Assembly: GCF_016860545.1 (NCBI RefSeq)
Contig: NZ_BNEB01000002.1
Span: 310,001 to 374,000, forward strand
Direction of reading: 5' to 3'
DNA from: Streptomyces asoensis
GTDB taxonomy: Bacteria > Actinomycetota > Actinomycetes > Streptomycetales > Streptomycetaceae
DNA length: 64,000 bases
A model generated the notes under the pieces. That model searched no databases, had not been told where the DNA came from, and worked only from the letters and a program-made list of their open reading frames with translations. Below, piece by piece: positions 28,601 to 35,015 of this stretch. Position numbers and translations under genes: made by a program. Positions within the stretch are counted from its first letter, which is position 1, and each line of letters starts with the position of its first letter.

Positions 28601-29248
28601 TCCATGGACGCCTCACGTCATCTGATGGACGACCACCGCGGCTTCCTCGACGAACTGGGCGTGGTGTCCGCACGCCGGCTGCGCGAGACCCGGCACGGCG
28701 AGACGGTCCTCGTGGCGGGCGCCAAGGCGGCCACCCAGACCCCGCCGATCCGGTCCGGCAAGCGGGTCGTCTTCACCACCCTGGACGACGGCACCGGCCT
28801 GGTCGACCTCGCCTTCTTCGAGGACTCGCACGACGCCTGCGCGCACACCGTCTTCCACTCCTGGCTGCTGCTGGTGCGCGGGGTGGTCCAGCGGCGCGGC
28901 CCGCGCAGCTTCAGCGTGGTGGGCGCCGCCGCCTGGAACCTCGCCGACCTGCTGGAGGTGCGCCGGGAGGAGGGGCTCGAAGGGGTCGCGGCCCGGCTGG
29001 CCGGCCCGGCCGGCGCCCCGGAACCGGGGGCGCAGGCGGACGGCGACGGCCCGGAGCGCAGCCGGCTCGCCGGTTCGGACGGCCTGCCCGCGCCTACGGG
29101 CTCGGCCGCCCAGGACGCGAGCGAACGGCGTCGCATCCGTATGTCCACGGGGTACGAGATGCACCCCTGGGCCGATCTGCGCCCCGCGGGTGAAGGGCCC
29201 GCGGTGGGAAGGAAGTTGTGGCACCAGAGTCCGGGGAGTGCGGGATGA
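25682..29248 (+). CDS. dnaE2: Error-prone DNA polymerase III alpha subunit
   Basis: This 1188-aa C-family polymerase carries out error-prone translesion synthesis. An N-terminal PHP domain begins THLHTVSGFSLRYG. The palm contains VVLPDIDIDVES with the catalytic aspartates, and the fingers hold FEIVEAFGSYGFCKAHAVAF-like segments (EIVEAFGSYGFCKAHA). A C-terminal OB-fold (RVVFTTLDDGTGLVDLAFF) follows. GGAGG six bases before the ATG at 25682 favours it over GTG codons at 25670 and 25676. An SOS box sits immediately upstream. The stop overlaps the next ATG, coupling it to the Y-family partner. Confidence 0.94.
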   Translation: MPGFTHLHTVSGFSLRYGASHPERLAERASERGMDALALTDRDTLAGTVRFAKACAKAGVRPLFGVDLAVTPPERAQGDASVRRDRPRTPVRGGAFLDESAPRVTFLARDGARGWGDLCRMVTAAHAGEGVPALSWPDNHGAGLTVLLGPASDVGRALAAGRPDRAARLLVPWREVYGDALRLEAVWHGRTGTGPGSLRLAARTVGFAAEQRIRPVLSNAVRYADPGQGQVADVLDAARRLVPVDPAKELDSGEAWLKDADAMLGAAERIVEAAGYRRDIAHRLLEQTRATAAECLVDPEDDLGMGAVHFPEPHLVGAGRRTAQRTLASRAAAGMVRHGYSARRAYWERMHRELDIIAHHGFASYFLTVAQVVDDVRGMGVRVAARGSGAGSLVNHLLGIANADPVEHGLLMERFLSRERVVLPDIDIDVESARRLEVYRAIIDRFGTERVATVAMPETYRVRHAVRDVGAALSMDPADIDRIAKSFPHIRARDARTALEELPELRELAREKERYAKLWELVEALDALPRGIAMHPCGVLLSDASLLSRTPVVPTSGEGFPMAQFDKDDVEDLGLLKLDVLGVRMQSAMAHAVAEVSRATGERIDLDALADGDPRTYRLIRSTETLGCFQIESPGQRDLVGRLQPATFDDLVVDISLFRPGPVAADMVRPFIEARHGRAPVRYPHPDLEEALRGTYGVVVFHEQIIDIVAVMTGCGRGEADRIRRGLSDPESQGRIKVWFAQHAAVRGYDAETIRRTWEIVEAFGSYGFCKAHAVAFAVPTYQSAWLKAHHPAAFYAGLLTHDPGMYPKRLLLADARRRGVPVLPLDVNRSAVAHRIELVSDSREAEGDPAGKAAPARGPKTWGLRLALSDVYGITEAEAARIEDGQPYASLLDFWERARPSRPLATRLAQVGALDAFGANRRDLQLHLTELHRGARGAGGGQLPLEGGRKTGPAGLPDLSSAEKLSAELGVLSMDASRHLMDDHRGFLDELGVVSARRLRETRHGETVLVAGAKAATQTPPIRSGKRVVFTTLDDGTGLVDLAFFEDSHDACAHTVFHSWLLLVRGVVQRRGPRSFSVVGAAAWNLADLLEVRREEGLEGVAARLAGPAGAPEPGAQADGDGPERSRLAGSDGLPAPTGSAAQDASERRRIRMSTGYEMHPWADLRPAGEGPAVGRKLWHQSPGSAG

Positions 29249-30249
29249 CCATCCTCTGCGTACGTTTCCAGCTTCCTCCGGCGCGCGAGGCCGCCCTGCC
29301 GGGGCTGCTCGGGTTGCTGGAGGAGTTCACACCGGTCGTCGAGGCGCTGCCGCCCGACACGGCGCTGGCCGATCTGCGCGGCGCCGAACGGTACTTCGGG
29401 CGCAGCGCGGTCGAACTGGCGTCGGTGATCAGGGTGCGGGCGCTCGCGCTGCACGGGCTCGACTGCGTGATCGGCGCGGGCCCCGGCCCGATGTCGGCCC
29501 GGATGGCGCTGCGGGACGCCCGGCCGGGGGTGACCTGCGCGGTCCTCGAGGACGGTGTGCGGGAGTTCCTCGCCGAGAAGCCCGTGGTGGCACTGCCGGG
29601 TGTCGGCACGGCCACCGCCCGCACCCTGTGCGAGTACGGCCTCGACACCCTCGGCCGGGTCGCCGACGCCCCCCTGTCCACACTCCAGCGCCTGGTCGGC
29701 GCGAAGGCGGGCCGGGAACTGCGCGACAAGGCCGCCGGTGTCGACCGCGGCCGGGTGGTCCCGAACGCCGTCTCCCTCCCCCACTCTCGGCTTCGCTCGA
29801 GCGGGGGGACCCCCGTCCTGGCCGCGGAACGCCCCTTCGGGCGCGACGAGCTGGATCCCGACCGGCACCGCCGGGCGCTGCTCTCGGCCGCCGGGGAGCT
29901 GGGCGCCCGGCTGCGGGCCGTGGAGAAGGTCTGCCGCACCCTGACCCTCACCGTGCGCTACGCCGACAGGTCCTCCACCACCCGCAGTCGCACCCTCGGG
30001 GAGCCGACCGCGCACTCGGCGGCCCTGACGAGAACGGCGTACGGGCTGTACGAGGCCCTCGGACTGCAACGCGCCCGGGTCCGTGCGGTCGTGCTGCGCG
30101 CCGAGGGGCTCGGCCCCGCCGAGCAGGCTTCCCACCAGCTCACCTTCGACCCGGTCGACGAGAAGGTCCGCAGGATCGAGGAGGTGGCCGACCGGGTGCG
30201 GGAGAAGTTCGGGCCGGGCGCGGTGAAGCCCGGGACGCTGGCTGCGTGA
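29245..30249 (+). CDS. imuB: ImuB-like reduced Y-family DNA polymerase homologue
   Basis: This 334-aa protein is coupled to dnaE2 by an ATGA overlap. The N-terminal strand reads MTILCVRFQLP where active enzymes have the metal-binding VDxDxFF, and the second motif is PPDTALADL instead of SxDEAYLD, so the catalytic acids are missing. Only about 15 residues separate the first strand from the EEFTPVVEALPPD helix, so most of the fingers are absent. A helix-hairpin-helix (VALPGVGTATARTL, 116-127) and little-finger region remain. QLTFD at 298-302 is a candidate beta-clamp peptide. It likely works as a scaffold for DnaE2, as ImuB does in mycobacteria; no imuA gene is next to it. Confidence 0.8.
   Translation: MTILCVRFQLPPAREAALPGLLGLLEEFTPVVEALPPDTALADLRGAERYFGRSAVELASVIRVRALALHGLDCVIGAGPGPMSARMALRDARPGVTCAVLEDGVREFLAEKPVVALPGVGTATARTLCEYGLDTLGRVADAPLSTLQRLVGAKAGRELRDKAAGVDRGRVVPNAVSLPHSRLRSSGGTPVLAAERPFGRDELDPDRHRRALLSAAGELGARLRAVEKVCRTLTLTVRYADRSSTTRSRTLGEPTAHSAALTRTAYGLYEALGLQRARVRAVVLRAEGLGPAEQASHQLTFDPVDEKVRRIEEVADRVREKFGPGAVKPGTLAA
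29776..29818. repeat. Streptomyces-type palindromic repeat inside imuB
   Basis: CTCCCCCACTCTCGGCTTCG followed by CTCGAGCGGGGGGACCCCC resembles the short dispersed element often seen between Streptomyces genes. Here it lies in frame and encodes the out-of-place peptide SLPHSRLRSSGGTP between two conserved parts of the protein. Recognition is from memory. Confidence 0.5.
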
Positions 30250-30270
30250 GGGGCGCCGACCGGACCCGGA

Positions 30271-30645
30271 TCAGTTGGCCCACGGGGGAGTGATCCGGGT
30301 CCCGTCGGCCAGCTCGGCCTCCAGACCGATGGAGGTGGTGACCCACGAGAGCGCGGTGTGATCCGTCGGGTTCTCGACGGCGAGGGTCGCACCCGGGTTG
30401 ACGATCACCGTGTCGCCCGCGGTGATCCGCTCGGCACGGCCGTCGAGGGTGAGGACCAGCTCGCCGACGAGCAGATGGAAGATCTCCTCCCGGTTGACGG
30501 TGTGTGCGGGGGCCTTCGTCCCGGCGGGGATCTCGCCCCGCCAGGCGCACAGCTCCTTGCTGCCGGTGCGGGGCGTGGCGTACGAGACGAAGCGGGCGCC
30601 GTGGATCTCGTGGGTGACGGCGTCGGACGAACGGATGACGGGCAC
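30271..30645 (-). CDS. Cupin-domain protein, 124 aa
   Basis: A single-domain beta-barrel protein with the first cupin motif in PAGTKAPAHTVNREEIFHLLVGELVLTLDG (His48, Glu53, His57 as possible metal ligands) and the second in AGDTVIVNPGATLAVENPT. Such proteins bind metal and act as small dioxygenases, isomerases or binding proteins; the substrate is not known. The GTG start follows CAGGAGG. It is transcribed away from a MarR gene across two palindromic operators, so the MarR protein probably represses it. Confidence 0.82.
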   Translation of the reverse strand: MPVIRSSDAVTHEIHGARFVSYATPRTGSKELCAWRGEIPAGTKAPAHTVNREEIFHLLVGELVLTLDGRAERITAGDTVIVNPGATLAVENPTDHTALSWVTTSIGLEAELADGTRITPPWAN

Positions 30646-30695
30646 GGGGCCTCCTGGCTGCTTCTGCCGGACAGGGGAAGGGGTACGGGAAAGTA

Positions 30696-30739
30696 GTCAA
30701 GCTGCTTGACCATCTGCTCATATGGTCAAGCAGCTTGAC
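30696..30739. promoter_or_regulatory. Twin 15-bp palindromic operators between cupin and MarR genes
   Basis: GTCAAGCTGCTTGAC (30696-30710) and GTCAAGCAGCTTGAC (30725-30739) are each palindromic (GTCAAG-N3-CTTGAC) and are exact inverse complements of each other. A further half-site TGTCAAGG follows at 30745. The layout points to two dimers of the adjacent MarR protein controlling both divergent genes. Confidence 0.8.
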
Positions 30740-30768
30740 CGATCTGTCAAGGATGTTTCAATGCAGGC

Positions 30769-31212
30769 GTGCAGAACTCCGAGGCCCTCGCCCTGACCGC
30801 CGCCCTGCTCGCCGCCGCCGGTGAGCTCACCCAGCGCATCAACGACGGTGTCGTCGCCCGCGGGTTCGAGGCGCGGCCTGCCTACGGCTTCGCCTTCACC
30901 CGGCTCGCCCGGGGCGGTGCCACGATCACCGAGCTGGGCGTCCATCTCGGGGTCACCAAGCAGGCGGCGAGCCAGCTGGTCGAGGAACTCGTGCGCAAGG
31001 GGTACGTCGAGCGCCGGCCGCACCCCGAGGATGCGCGGGCCCGGCTGATCGTGCTCACCGGACGCGGCCGGGAGTGCACCAGGGCGGCGGAGGCGGCGGC
31101 CGCCGAAGCGGTGCAGGCCTGGTCCGACCTGCTCGGCGAAGAGCAACTGCGGATCCTGGGCACTCAGTTGGGGTGCATTGCCCCCAATGGCCCCATCAAG
31201 CCCGCTTGGTGA
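30769..31212 (+). CDS. MarR-family transcriptional regulator, 147 aa
   Basis: A winged-helix protein with the MarR pattern: RPAYGFAFTRLARGGATITELGVHLGVTKQAASQLVEELVRKGYVERRPHPEDARARLIVLTGRG, where TKQAASQLVEEL is the recognition helix and DARARL the wing. It starts at a GTG 30 bases after the second palindrome, so it probably represses itself and the divergent cupin gene. The C-terminal tail (GCIAPNGPIKPAW) is unlike typical MarR ends. The ligand is unknown. Confidence 0.88.
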   Translation: MQNSEALALTAALLAAAGELTQRINDGVVARGFEARPAYGFAFTRLARGGATITELGVHLGVTKQAASQLVEELVRKGYVERRPHPEDARARLIVLTGRGRECTRAAEAAAAEAVQAWSDLLGEEQLRILGTQLGCIAPNGPIKPAW

Positions 31213-31268
31213 CGCCCTATCAGCAGCAACCGTCGCGCGTGACTACCACTGAAAGTTTTTACTGACGC

Positions 31269-31302
31269 GTAACTTCACAGTTCAGCTACTCACCCGTAAC
31301 TT
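31269..31302 (+). promoter_or_regulatory. Direct repeats of GTAACTT in the lipase promoter region
   Basis: GTAACTTCAC (31269) and GTAACTTGAC (31296) are two direct copies spaced by 27 bases, upstream of the secreted lipase gene. Such spacing suits an activator binding on one face of the helix. No regulator gene is adjacent apart from the MarR gene. Confidence 0.4.
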
Positions 31303-31385
31303 GACGAGTGAACAGCATCCTCGTGATCCGGGTCACAGGGCGTAAGGCCATCGCACCTCCCCTTGAGCCGCAAGGAGATCACCCG

Positions 31386-32273
31386 ATGCTGCCCTGGAAG
31401 CGCGTGCTCGGACCACTCGCCGCACTGCTGCTGGCCGCCACGGCCGCCACCGTCCCCGTCACCGCCGCCCACGCCGACACCGCCGCCACCGGGGCGGCCA
31501 CCGCCTCCGCCTCGTCGAGCGGCTGGAACGACTACAGCTGCAAGCCCTCCGCCGCCCACCCCCGCCCCGTCGTCCTCGTGCACGGCACGTTCGGCAACTC
31601 GATCGACAACTGGCTGGCCCTCGCCCCCTACCTCACCGTCCGCGGGTACTGCGTCTTCTCCGTCGACTACGGCCAGCTGCCGGGTGTCCCGCTCTTCAAC
31701 GGCCTCGGTCCCATCGACAAGTCCGCCGCGCAGCTCTCCGCCTTCGTCGACAAGGTGCTCGCCGCGACCGGCGCCGCCGAGGCCGACCTCGTCGGACACT
31801 CGCAGGGCGGCATGATGCCGCGCTACTACCTGAAGTTCCTCGGCGGGGCGGCCAAGGTCAACGCGCTCGTCGGCCTCGCCCCCGACAACCACGGCACCAC
31901 GCTGAGCGGACTCACCAACCTGCTGCCCTACTTCCCCGGCGCCGAGGATCTGCTCTCGGCCGCCACCCCCGGCCTCGCCGACCAGATCACCGGCTCGGAC
32001 TTCCTGGCCAAGCTCAACGCGGGCGGGGACACCGTCGCCGGTGTCCGCTACACCGTCATCGCCACCCGGTACGACGAGGTGGCCACGCCGTGGCGCACCC
32101 AGTACCTCAGCGGATCGAACGTACGCAACGTCCTGCTCCAGGACCTGTGCCCGCTGGACCTCTCCGAGCACGTGGCGATCGGGCTGTTCGACCGGATCGC
32201 CTTCCACGAGGTGGCCAACGCGCTCGACCCGGCCCACGCCACCGCCACCACCTGCGCGTCCGTCTTCAGCTGA
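31386..32273 (+). CDS. Secreted triacylglycerol lipase (alpha/beta-hydrolase)
   Basis: This 295-aa protein has a signal peptide ending at AHA-DTA (about residue 30). The oxyanion segment VLVHGTFG and the nucleophile elbow GHSQGG give Ser139; Asp230 (TRYDEVATPW) and a His near residue 275 are likely triad partners. It resembles Streptomyces extracellular lipases such as LipA of S. exfoliatus. The ATG at 31386 has AAGGAG nine bases upstream. Direct repeats lie in its promoter region, and a hairpin shared with the convergent LPMO gene ends it. Confidence 0.92.
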   Translation: MLPWKRVLGPLAALLLAATAATVPVTAAHADTAATGAATASASSSGWNDYSCKPSAAHPRPVVLVHGTFGNSIDNWLALAPYLTVRGYCVFSVDYGQLPGVPLFNGLGPIDKSAAQLSAFVDKVLAATGAAEADLVGHSQGGMMPRYYLKFLGGAAKVNALVGLAPDNHGTTLSGLTNLLPYFPGAEDLLSAATPGLADQITGSDFLAKLNAGGDTVAGVRYTVIATRYDEVATPWRTQYLSGSNVRNVLLQDLCPLDLSEHVAIGLFDRIAFHEVANALDPAHATATTCASVFS

Positions 32274-32290
32274 CGCGCAGGTGTTCCGCC

Positions 32291-32325
32291 GGGGCCTGTC
32301 CGGCCTGAGCCGCCGGTCAGGCCCC
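32291..32325. terminator. Bidirectional hairpin between lipase and LPMO genes
   Basis: GGGGCCTG (32291-32298) pairs with CAGGCCCC (32318-32325); the loop can fold further through CCGGC and GCCGG. It lies between convergent stops. Confidence 0.75.
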
Positions 32326-32348
32326 GGAGTCTTTCTGGAGGCGGCGCC

Positions 32349-33407
32349 TCAGCGGCCGTGCCGCCCGCCCGCCGCCGCCCGCCTGCGCACCGACCCGAAC
32401 AGCAGCGCCGAACCCAGGGCCAGCACGGCCGCGCCGCCCACCAGGAGATACGGGGTCCCACCGTCGCCACCGGTCTGCGCGAGGCTCCCGACGGAATCCG
32501 TGCGGGCACCGGCCGCGCGCGGCGCGGCGGAGGAGGACGACCCGGCCGTCGCCGACGGCCCGGGCGCGGAGGCCGTGGCCGACGGCCCGGAGGTCGGGTC
32601 CGTCGTCGTGGTGGCGTCGTCGTCCCCGTGGCCGTGGTGCTCGATCGTCGACTTTCCGGCGCCGTCCTCGATCTGCTCCTGCGAGGGCGCGGAGGCGGAC
32701 GGCGCGGTGCCGGACCCCGACGCCTGCCCCGACCCCGACCCCGATCCGGTCCCGGCGCCCTGGTCCGGGCCCGCGAACACGACGTCCGAGCACGAGTAGA
32801 ACGCCTCCGGGCTGTCCGAGCGCTGCCAGACCGCGTACAGCAGCTGCCGGCCGGAACGCTCCGGCAGGGTCCCCGGGAAGGTGTAGAAGCCGCCCGCCGC
32901 GACCGGGTCGGTGGCCGTCGCCACCGGGTGCTCCAGATCCAGGTCGGACCAGGCCAGCGGCCGGGCGGCGTCGTAGCCGGCCTTGGTCAGGTAGACCTTG
33001 AAGGTCCCCTTGTGCGGGGCGGTCACCCGGTACCTGAAGGTGTACGAGCCGCTCCGTACGCCGGTCGCGGGCCAGTCGGCGCGGGCCAGGTCGAGACCCT
33101 TGAACTCCTCGTTGCCCGCGCTGCACAGCCGGCCGTCCGGGATCAGCTCCTGGTGGCGCCCGTCGGCGTCGCCGATGCGGATGCCGTTCCAGTCGTACAG
33201 CGCCTGGGTCCCGCCCGCCGCGACCGCGGCCTTGCAGGCGTCCGACCTCGGGCTCTCCGGACCCTCCGCGTAGCACTGGGCGACCCGGCTGACCGGATCG
33301 CCCATCGAGCCGTGCGCGGCCGCGGGCGCGGCGGACAGCGCGGTCAGGGCCGCCGGGACCAGCCCGAGGACGGTGGCGACGGCGGCGGCCTTGCGGCGTG
33401 CGGGCAT
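32349..33407 (-). CDS. AA10 lytic polysaccharide monooxygenase with LAxTG wall-sorting signal
   Basis: This 352-aa protein has a signal peptide cleaved before His32 (APAAA-HGSMG). The exposed His32 and His132 (TAPHKGTF) would form the copper histidine brace. The AA10 domain runs to about 214 (FYSCSDVVFAGP). A Ser/Thr/Gly/Asp-rich linker follows, then LAQTG (309-313), a hydrophobic helix (320-338) and a basic tail, the arrangement of class E sortase substrates. It therefore probably oxidises chitin or cellulose while tied to the wall. The ATG has GAGGAGC upstream. Confidence 0.9.
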   Translation of the reverse strand: MPARRKAAAVATVLGLVPAALTALSAAPAAAHGSMGDPVSRVAQCYAEGPESPRSDACKAAVAAGGTQALYDWNGIRIGDADGRHQELIPDGRLCSAGNEEFKGLDLARADWPATGVRSGSYTFRYRVTAPHKGTFKVYLTKAGYDAARPLAWSDLDLEHPVATATDPVAAGGFYTFPGTLPERSGRQLLYAVWQRSDSPEAFYSCSDVVFAGPDQGAGTGSGSGSGQASGSGTAPSASAPSQEQIEDGAGKSTIEHHGHGDDDATTTTDPTSGPSATASAPGPSATAGSSSSAAPRAAGARTDSVGSLAQTGGDGGTPYLLVGGAAVLALGSALLFGSVRRRAAAGGRHGR

Positions 33408-33546
33408 GGGGGAGCTCCTCGGAACCGGGACAGGTGGTGGCCTGATGTGTGCCGGAACCAAGAAACCGCGAAATCGCCTGCCGAGGGCGGTCCGCGGCGA
33501 TCTTTAGGGTCGCCTTAAGGAAGCGCTGAGACTGCGATCAGGTAGG

Positions 33547-33562
33547 TAGCGTTCAGGGCATG
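33547..33562 (+). promoter_or_regulatory. -10 element for a likely leaderless mRNA
   Basis: TAGCGT (33547-33552) lies seven bases before the ATG at 33560, the same arrangement as at 9036. Confidence 0.45.
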
Positions 33563-34021
33563 ACCAGCGAGGAGATCCGGCCCGCCACGGCGGCCGACGT
33601 GCCGGCCGTGAAGGCCGTGACGGACGCGGCGTACACCCACTACATCGAGCGCATCGGGCTGGCGCCGCTGCCCATGGGGGCGGACCACGCGGCGGACGTG
33701 GCCGCGGGGAAGGTGTTCGTGACCGGCGGCGACGCCGTCGGCGAGGTGGCCGGCCTCGTGGTCGTCGAGGCGTTCGCGGACCACCTGTTCCTGGAGAGCA
33801 TCGCCGTCCGTCCCGACGCCCAGGGCAAGGGCGTCGGGCGGCGGCTGCTGCGCTTCCTGGACGCGCACGCGCGGGCACTGGGCCTGTCCGAGGTCAGGCT
33901 CTGCACCAACGTGCTGATGTGGGAGAACCAGAAGATCTACCCGAAGTACGGCTACGAGGTCGTCGAACGCCGTACGGACGGGCCCTACGACCGCTTCCTC
34001 TACCGCAAGCGACTCGGCTGA
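33560..34021 (+). CDS. GNAT-family N-acetyltransferase, 153 aa
   Basis: A single GNAT domain with the acetyl-CoA loop RPDAQGKGVGRRLL (motif A, Q/R-x-x-G-x-G/A) and a C-terminal NQKIYPKYGYEVVERR segment. The central strand HLFLESIAV and the final RFLYRKRL complete the fold. It probably acetylates a small molecule; the substrate cannot be inferred. The message appears to be leaderless. The small basic gene at 34058 converges on it. Confidence 0.87.
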   Translation: MTSEEIRPATAADVPAVKAVTDAAYTHYIERIGLAPLPMGADHAADVAAGKVFVTGGDAVGEVAGLVVVEAFADHLFLESIAVRPDAQGKGVGRRLLRFLDAHARALGLSEVRLCTNVLMWENQKIYPKYGYEVVERRTDGPYDRFLYRKRLG

Positions 34022-34057
34022 GCGCGGCTCGACGCGGACCGGCGACGCAGGCGGCGG

Positions 34058-34192
34058 TCAGCCGTCCGGCCACCAGGTGCGGGCGATGTCCTTGCGCACC
34101 TCGGGGCGTCCGGCGGGCCGTTCCTCGGCCTCTTCGCGGATCCTGCGGGAGTCCGTCTTCCTCAGGGGCTTCTGCACGGTCGTACGGCGCAT
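34058..34192 (-). CDS. Small basic protein, 44 aa
   Basis: Function not recognised. The short protein reads MRRTTVQKPLRKTDSRRIRE in its first 20 residues and ends KDIARTWWPDG. It is strongly basic at the start with an Arg/Glu-rich helix in the middle. GAAGGAGG lies seven bases before the ATG, which is one of the best ribosome binding sites in the window and supports real translation. Four direct TGACA elements lie upstream (34277-34322). Confidence 0.7.
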   Translation of the reverse strand: MRRTTVQKPLRKTDSRRIREEAEERPAGRPEVRKDIARTWWPDG

Positions 34193-34276
34193 GGCTGCCT
34201 CCTTCAGGAACTACCTAGTTCCGCGTTCTCACGGAGGTAGACCCTTTCGGGGAGACTTCCCCATCGGTCGCCGTTC

Positions 34277-34322
34277 TGTCAGTGGCGGTTGTCACGATTC
34301 GAGTGTCAGTGGCGGGTGTCAC
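34277..34322 (-). repeat. Paired 19-bp direct repeats carrying four TGACA elements
   Basis: On the plus strand TGTCAGTGGCGGTTGTCAC (34277-34295) recurs with one change at 34304-34322. Read on the minus strand this gives four direct TGACA half-sites spaced 13, 14 and 13 bases, about 85 bases upstream of the small basic gene. It looks like a regulator's iteron array. Confidence 0.6.
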
Positions 34323-34397
34323 TCCTGGGCACATGAGTGAAAAGAGTGACGAATCGACTTCGCCCCGTGGCTGCCAGGGCCGGGCCTTCGCCTCGCG

Positions 34398-34430
34398 GGC
34401 GAGTTCGATCCGACCCGGATCGAACTCGCC
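34398..34430 (-). terminator. 15-bp perfect hairpin after the GNAT-DUF402 operon
   Basis: GGCGAGTTCGATCCG (34398-34412) pairs exactly with 34416-34430 around ACC. It lies about 80 bases beyond the DUF402 stop in the direction of transcription. Confidence 0.75.
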
Positions 34431-34511
34431 GGGCGTGACGCGGTGTTGCCGACCGATGACGTTCCGACGTCCCCGGTCGGCGTCCGCGCGGTCCCGGGGC
34501 GGTCGGTCGGC

Positions 34512-35015
34512 TCAGGCGAGCAGCGACTCCAGGCCGCCTCCGACGGTGGCGAGCGCCTCCAGTTCGTCGAGGGCGGCCAGCGCGGCGGCCGTCGCCGCCG
34601 GATCCCGTCCGGCCAGCCCGCTCTCCTCGAACTCGTCCTCGTCCAGTCTCCGTACGTCCGTGCCGTCGGCGGAACGCCACAGGTCCAGGTCCAGGTCCTC
34701 CACGACCAGTTCGCCCCCGGACAGCACGGCCGGGCGGGTGACGTCGCAGTACCAGCCCTTCAGCGCGCCCGACGCGTCGCGGACCTCCTTGACCGCGTAC
34801 CAGCGGTCCCGCCAGTAGTACTCGGTGAACACGTCACCCGCCTCGAAGCGCACGAAGCCGAAGTCCCGTACGCCGTCACCGGCCCAGGGGGCCCGCACGG
34901 TGATCCGGGTGCCGTCGTCGGCCAGCAGCCCGGCCGCGTAACGGATCTTCATGCGGCCGCCCTTGACGAGGACCACGTCCACCGGGCGTGCCGGTTCAGC
35001 CGAGTTCACGGACAT
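34512..35015 (-). CDS. DUF402-family protein, 167 aa
   Basis: It shows the DUF402 pattern: a beta-barrel with FGFVRFEAGDVFTEYYWRDRWYAVKEVRD, GALKGWYCDVTRPAVLSGGELVVEDLDLDLW and a DEDEFEESGL tail. Characterised relatives (for example nucleoside tri/diphosphatases and FomD) hydrolyse nucleotides with divalent metals through conserved Tyr, Asp and Lys residues. The exact substrate here is unknown. The ATG overlaps the end of the GNAT gene by 20 bases, with GGAGGT upstream, so the two are coupled. Confidence 0.85.
   Translation of the reverse strand: MSVNSAEPARPVDVVLVKGGRMKIRYAAGLLADDGTRITVRAPWAGDGVRDFGFVRFEAGDVFTEYYWRDRWYAVKEVRDASGALKGWYCDVTRPAVLSGGELVVEDLDLDLWRSADGTDVRRLDEDEFEESGLAGRDPAATAAALAALDELEALATVGGGLESLLA

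Larger units (their letters stand above)
34193..34511. other. 319-bp intergenic region with iterons and a terminator
   Basis: It contains direct repeats (34277-34322) and a 15-bp perfect hairpin (34398-34430). A frame with coding-like composition (about 34347-34500) follows a stop and lacks a start, so it was not called a gene. Confidence 0.6.

Noticed and set aside
34277..34322. DNA-damage (PafBC) promoter reading TGTCAGTG
   Set aside because: The -35-like TGTCAGTG is present twice, but the -10 TANNNT at 8 bases is missing (CACGAT and CACTCC), and nothing lies downstream on that strand.
34347..34500. Possible truncated gene with coding-like composition on the plus strand
   Set aside because: It follows directly after a stop, has no start codon or ribosome binding site and overlaps a perfect hairpin, so no function was assigned.
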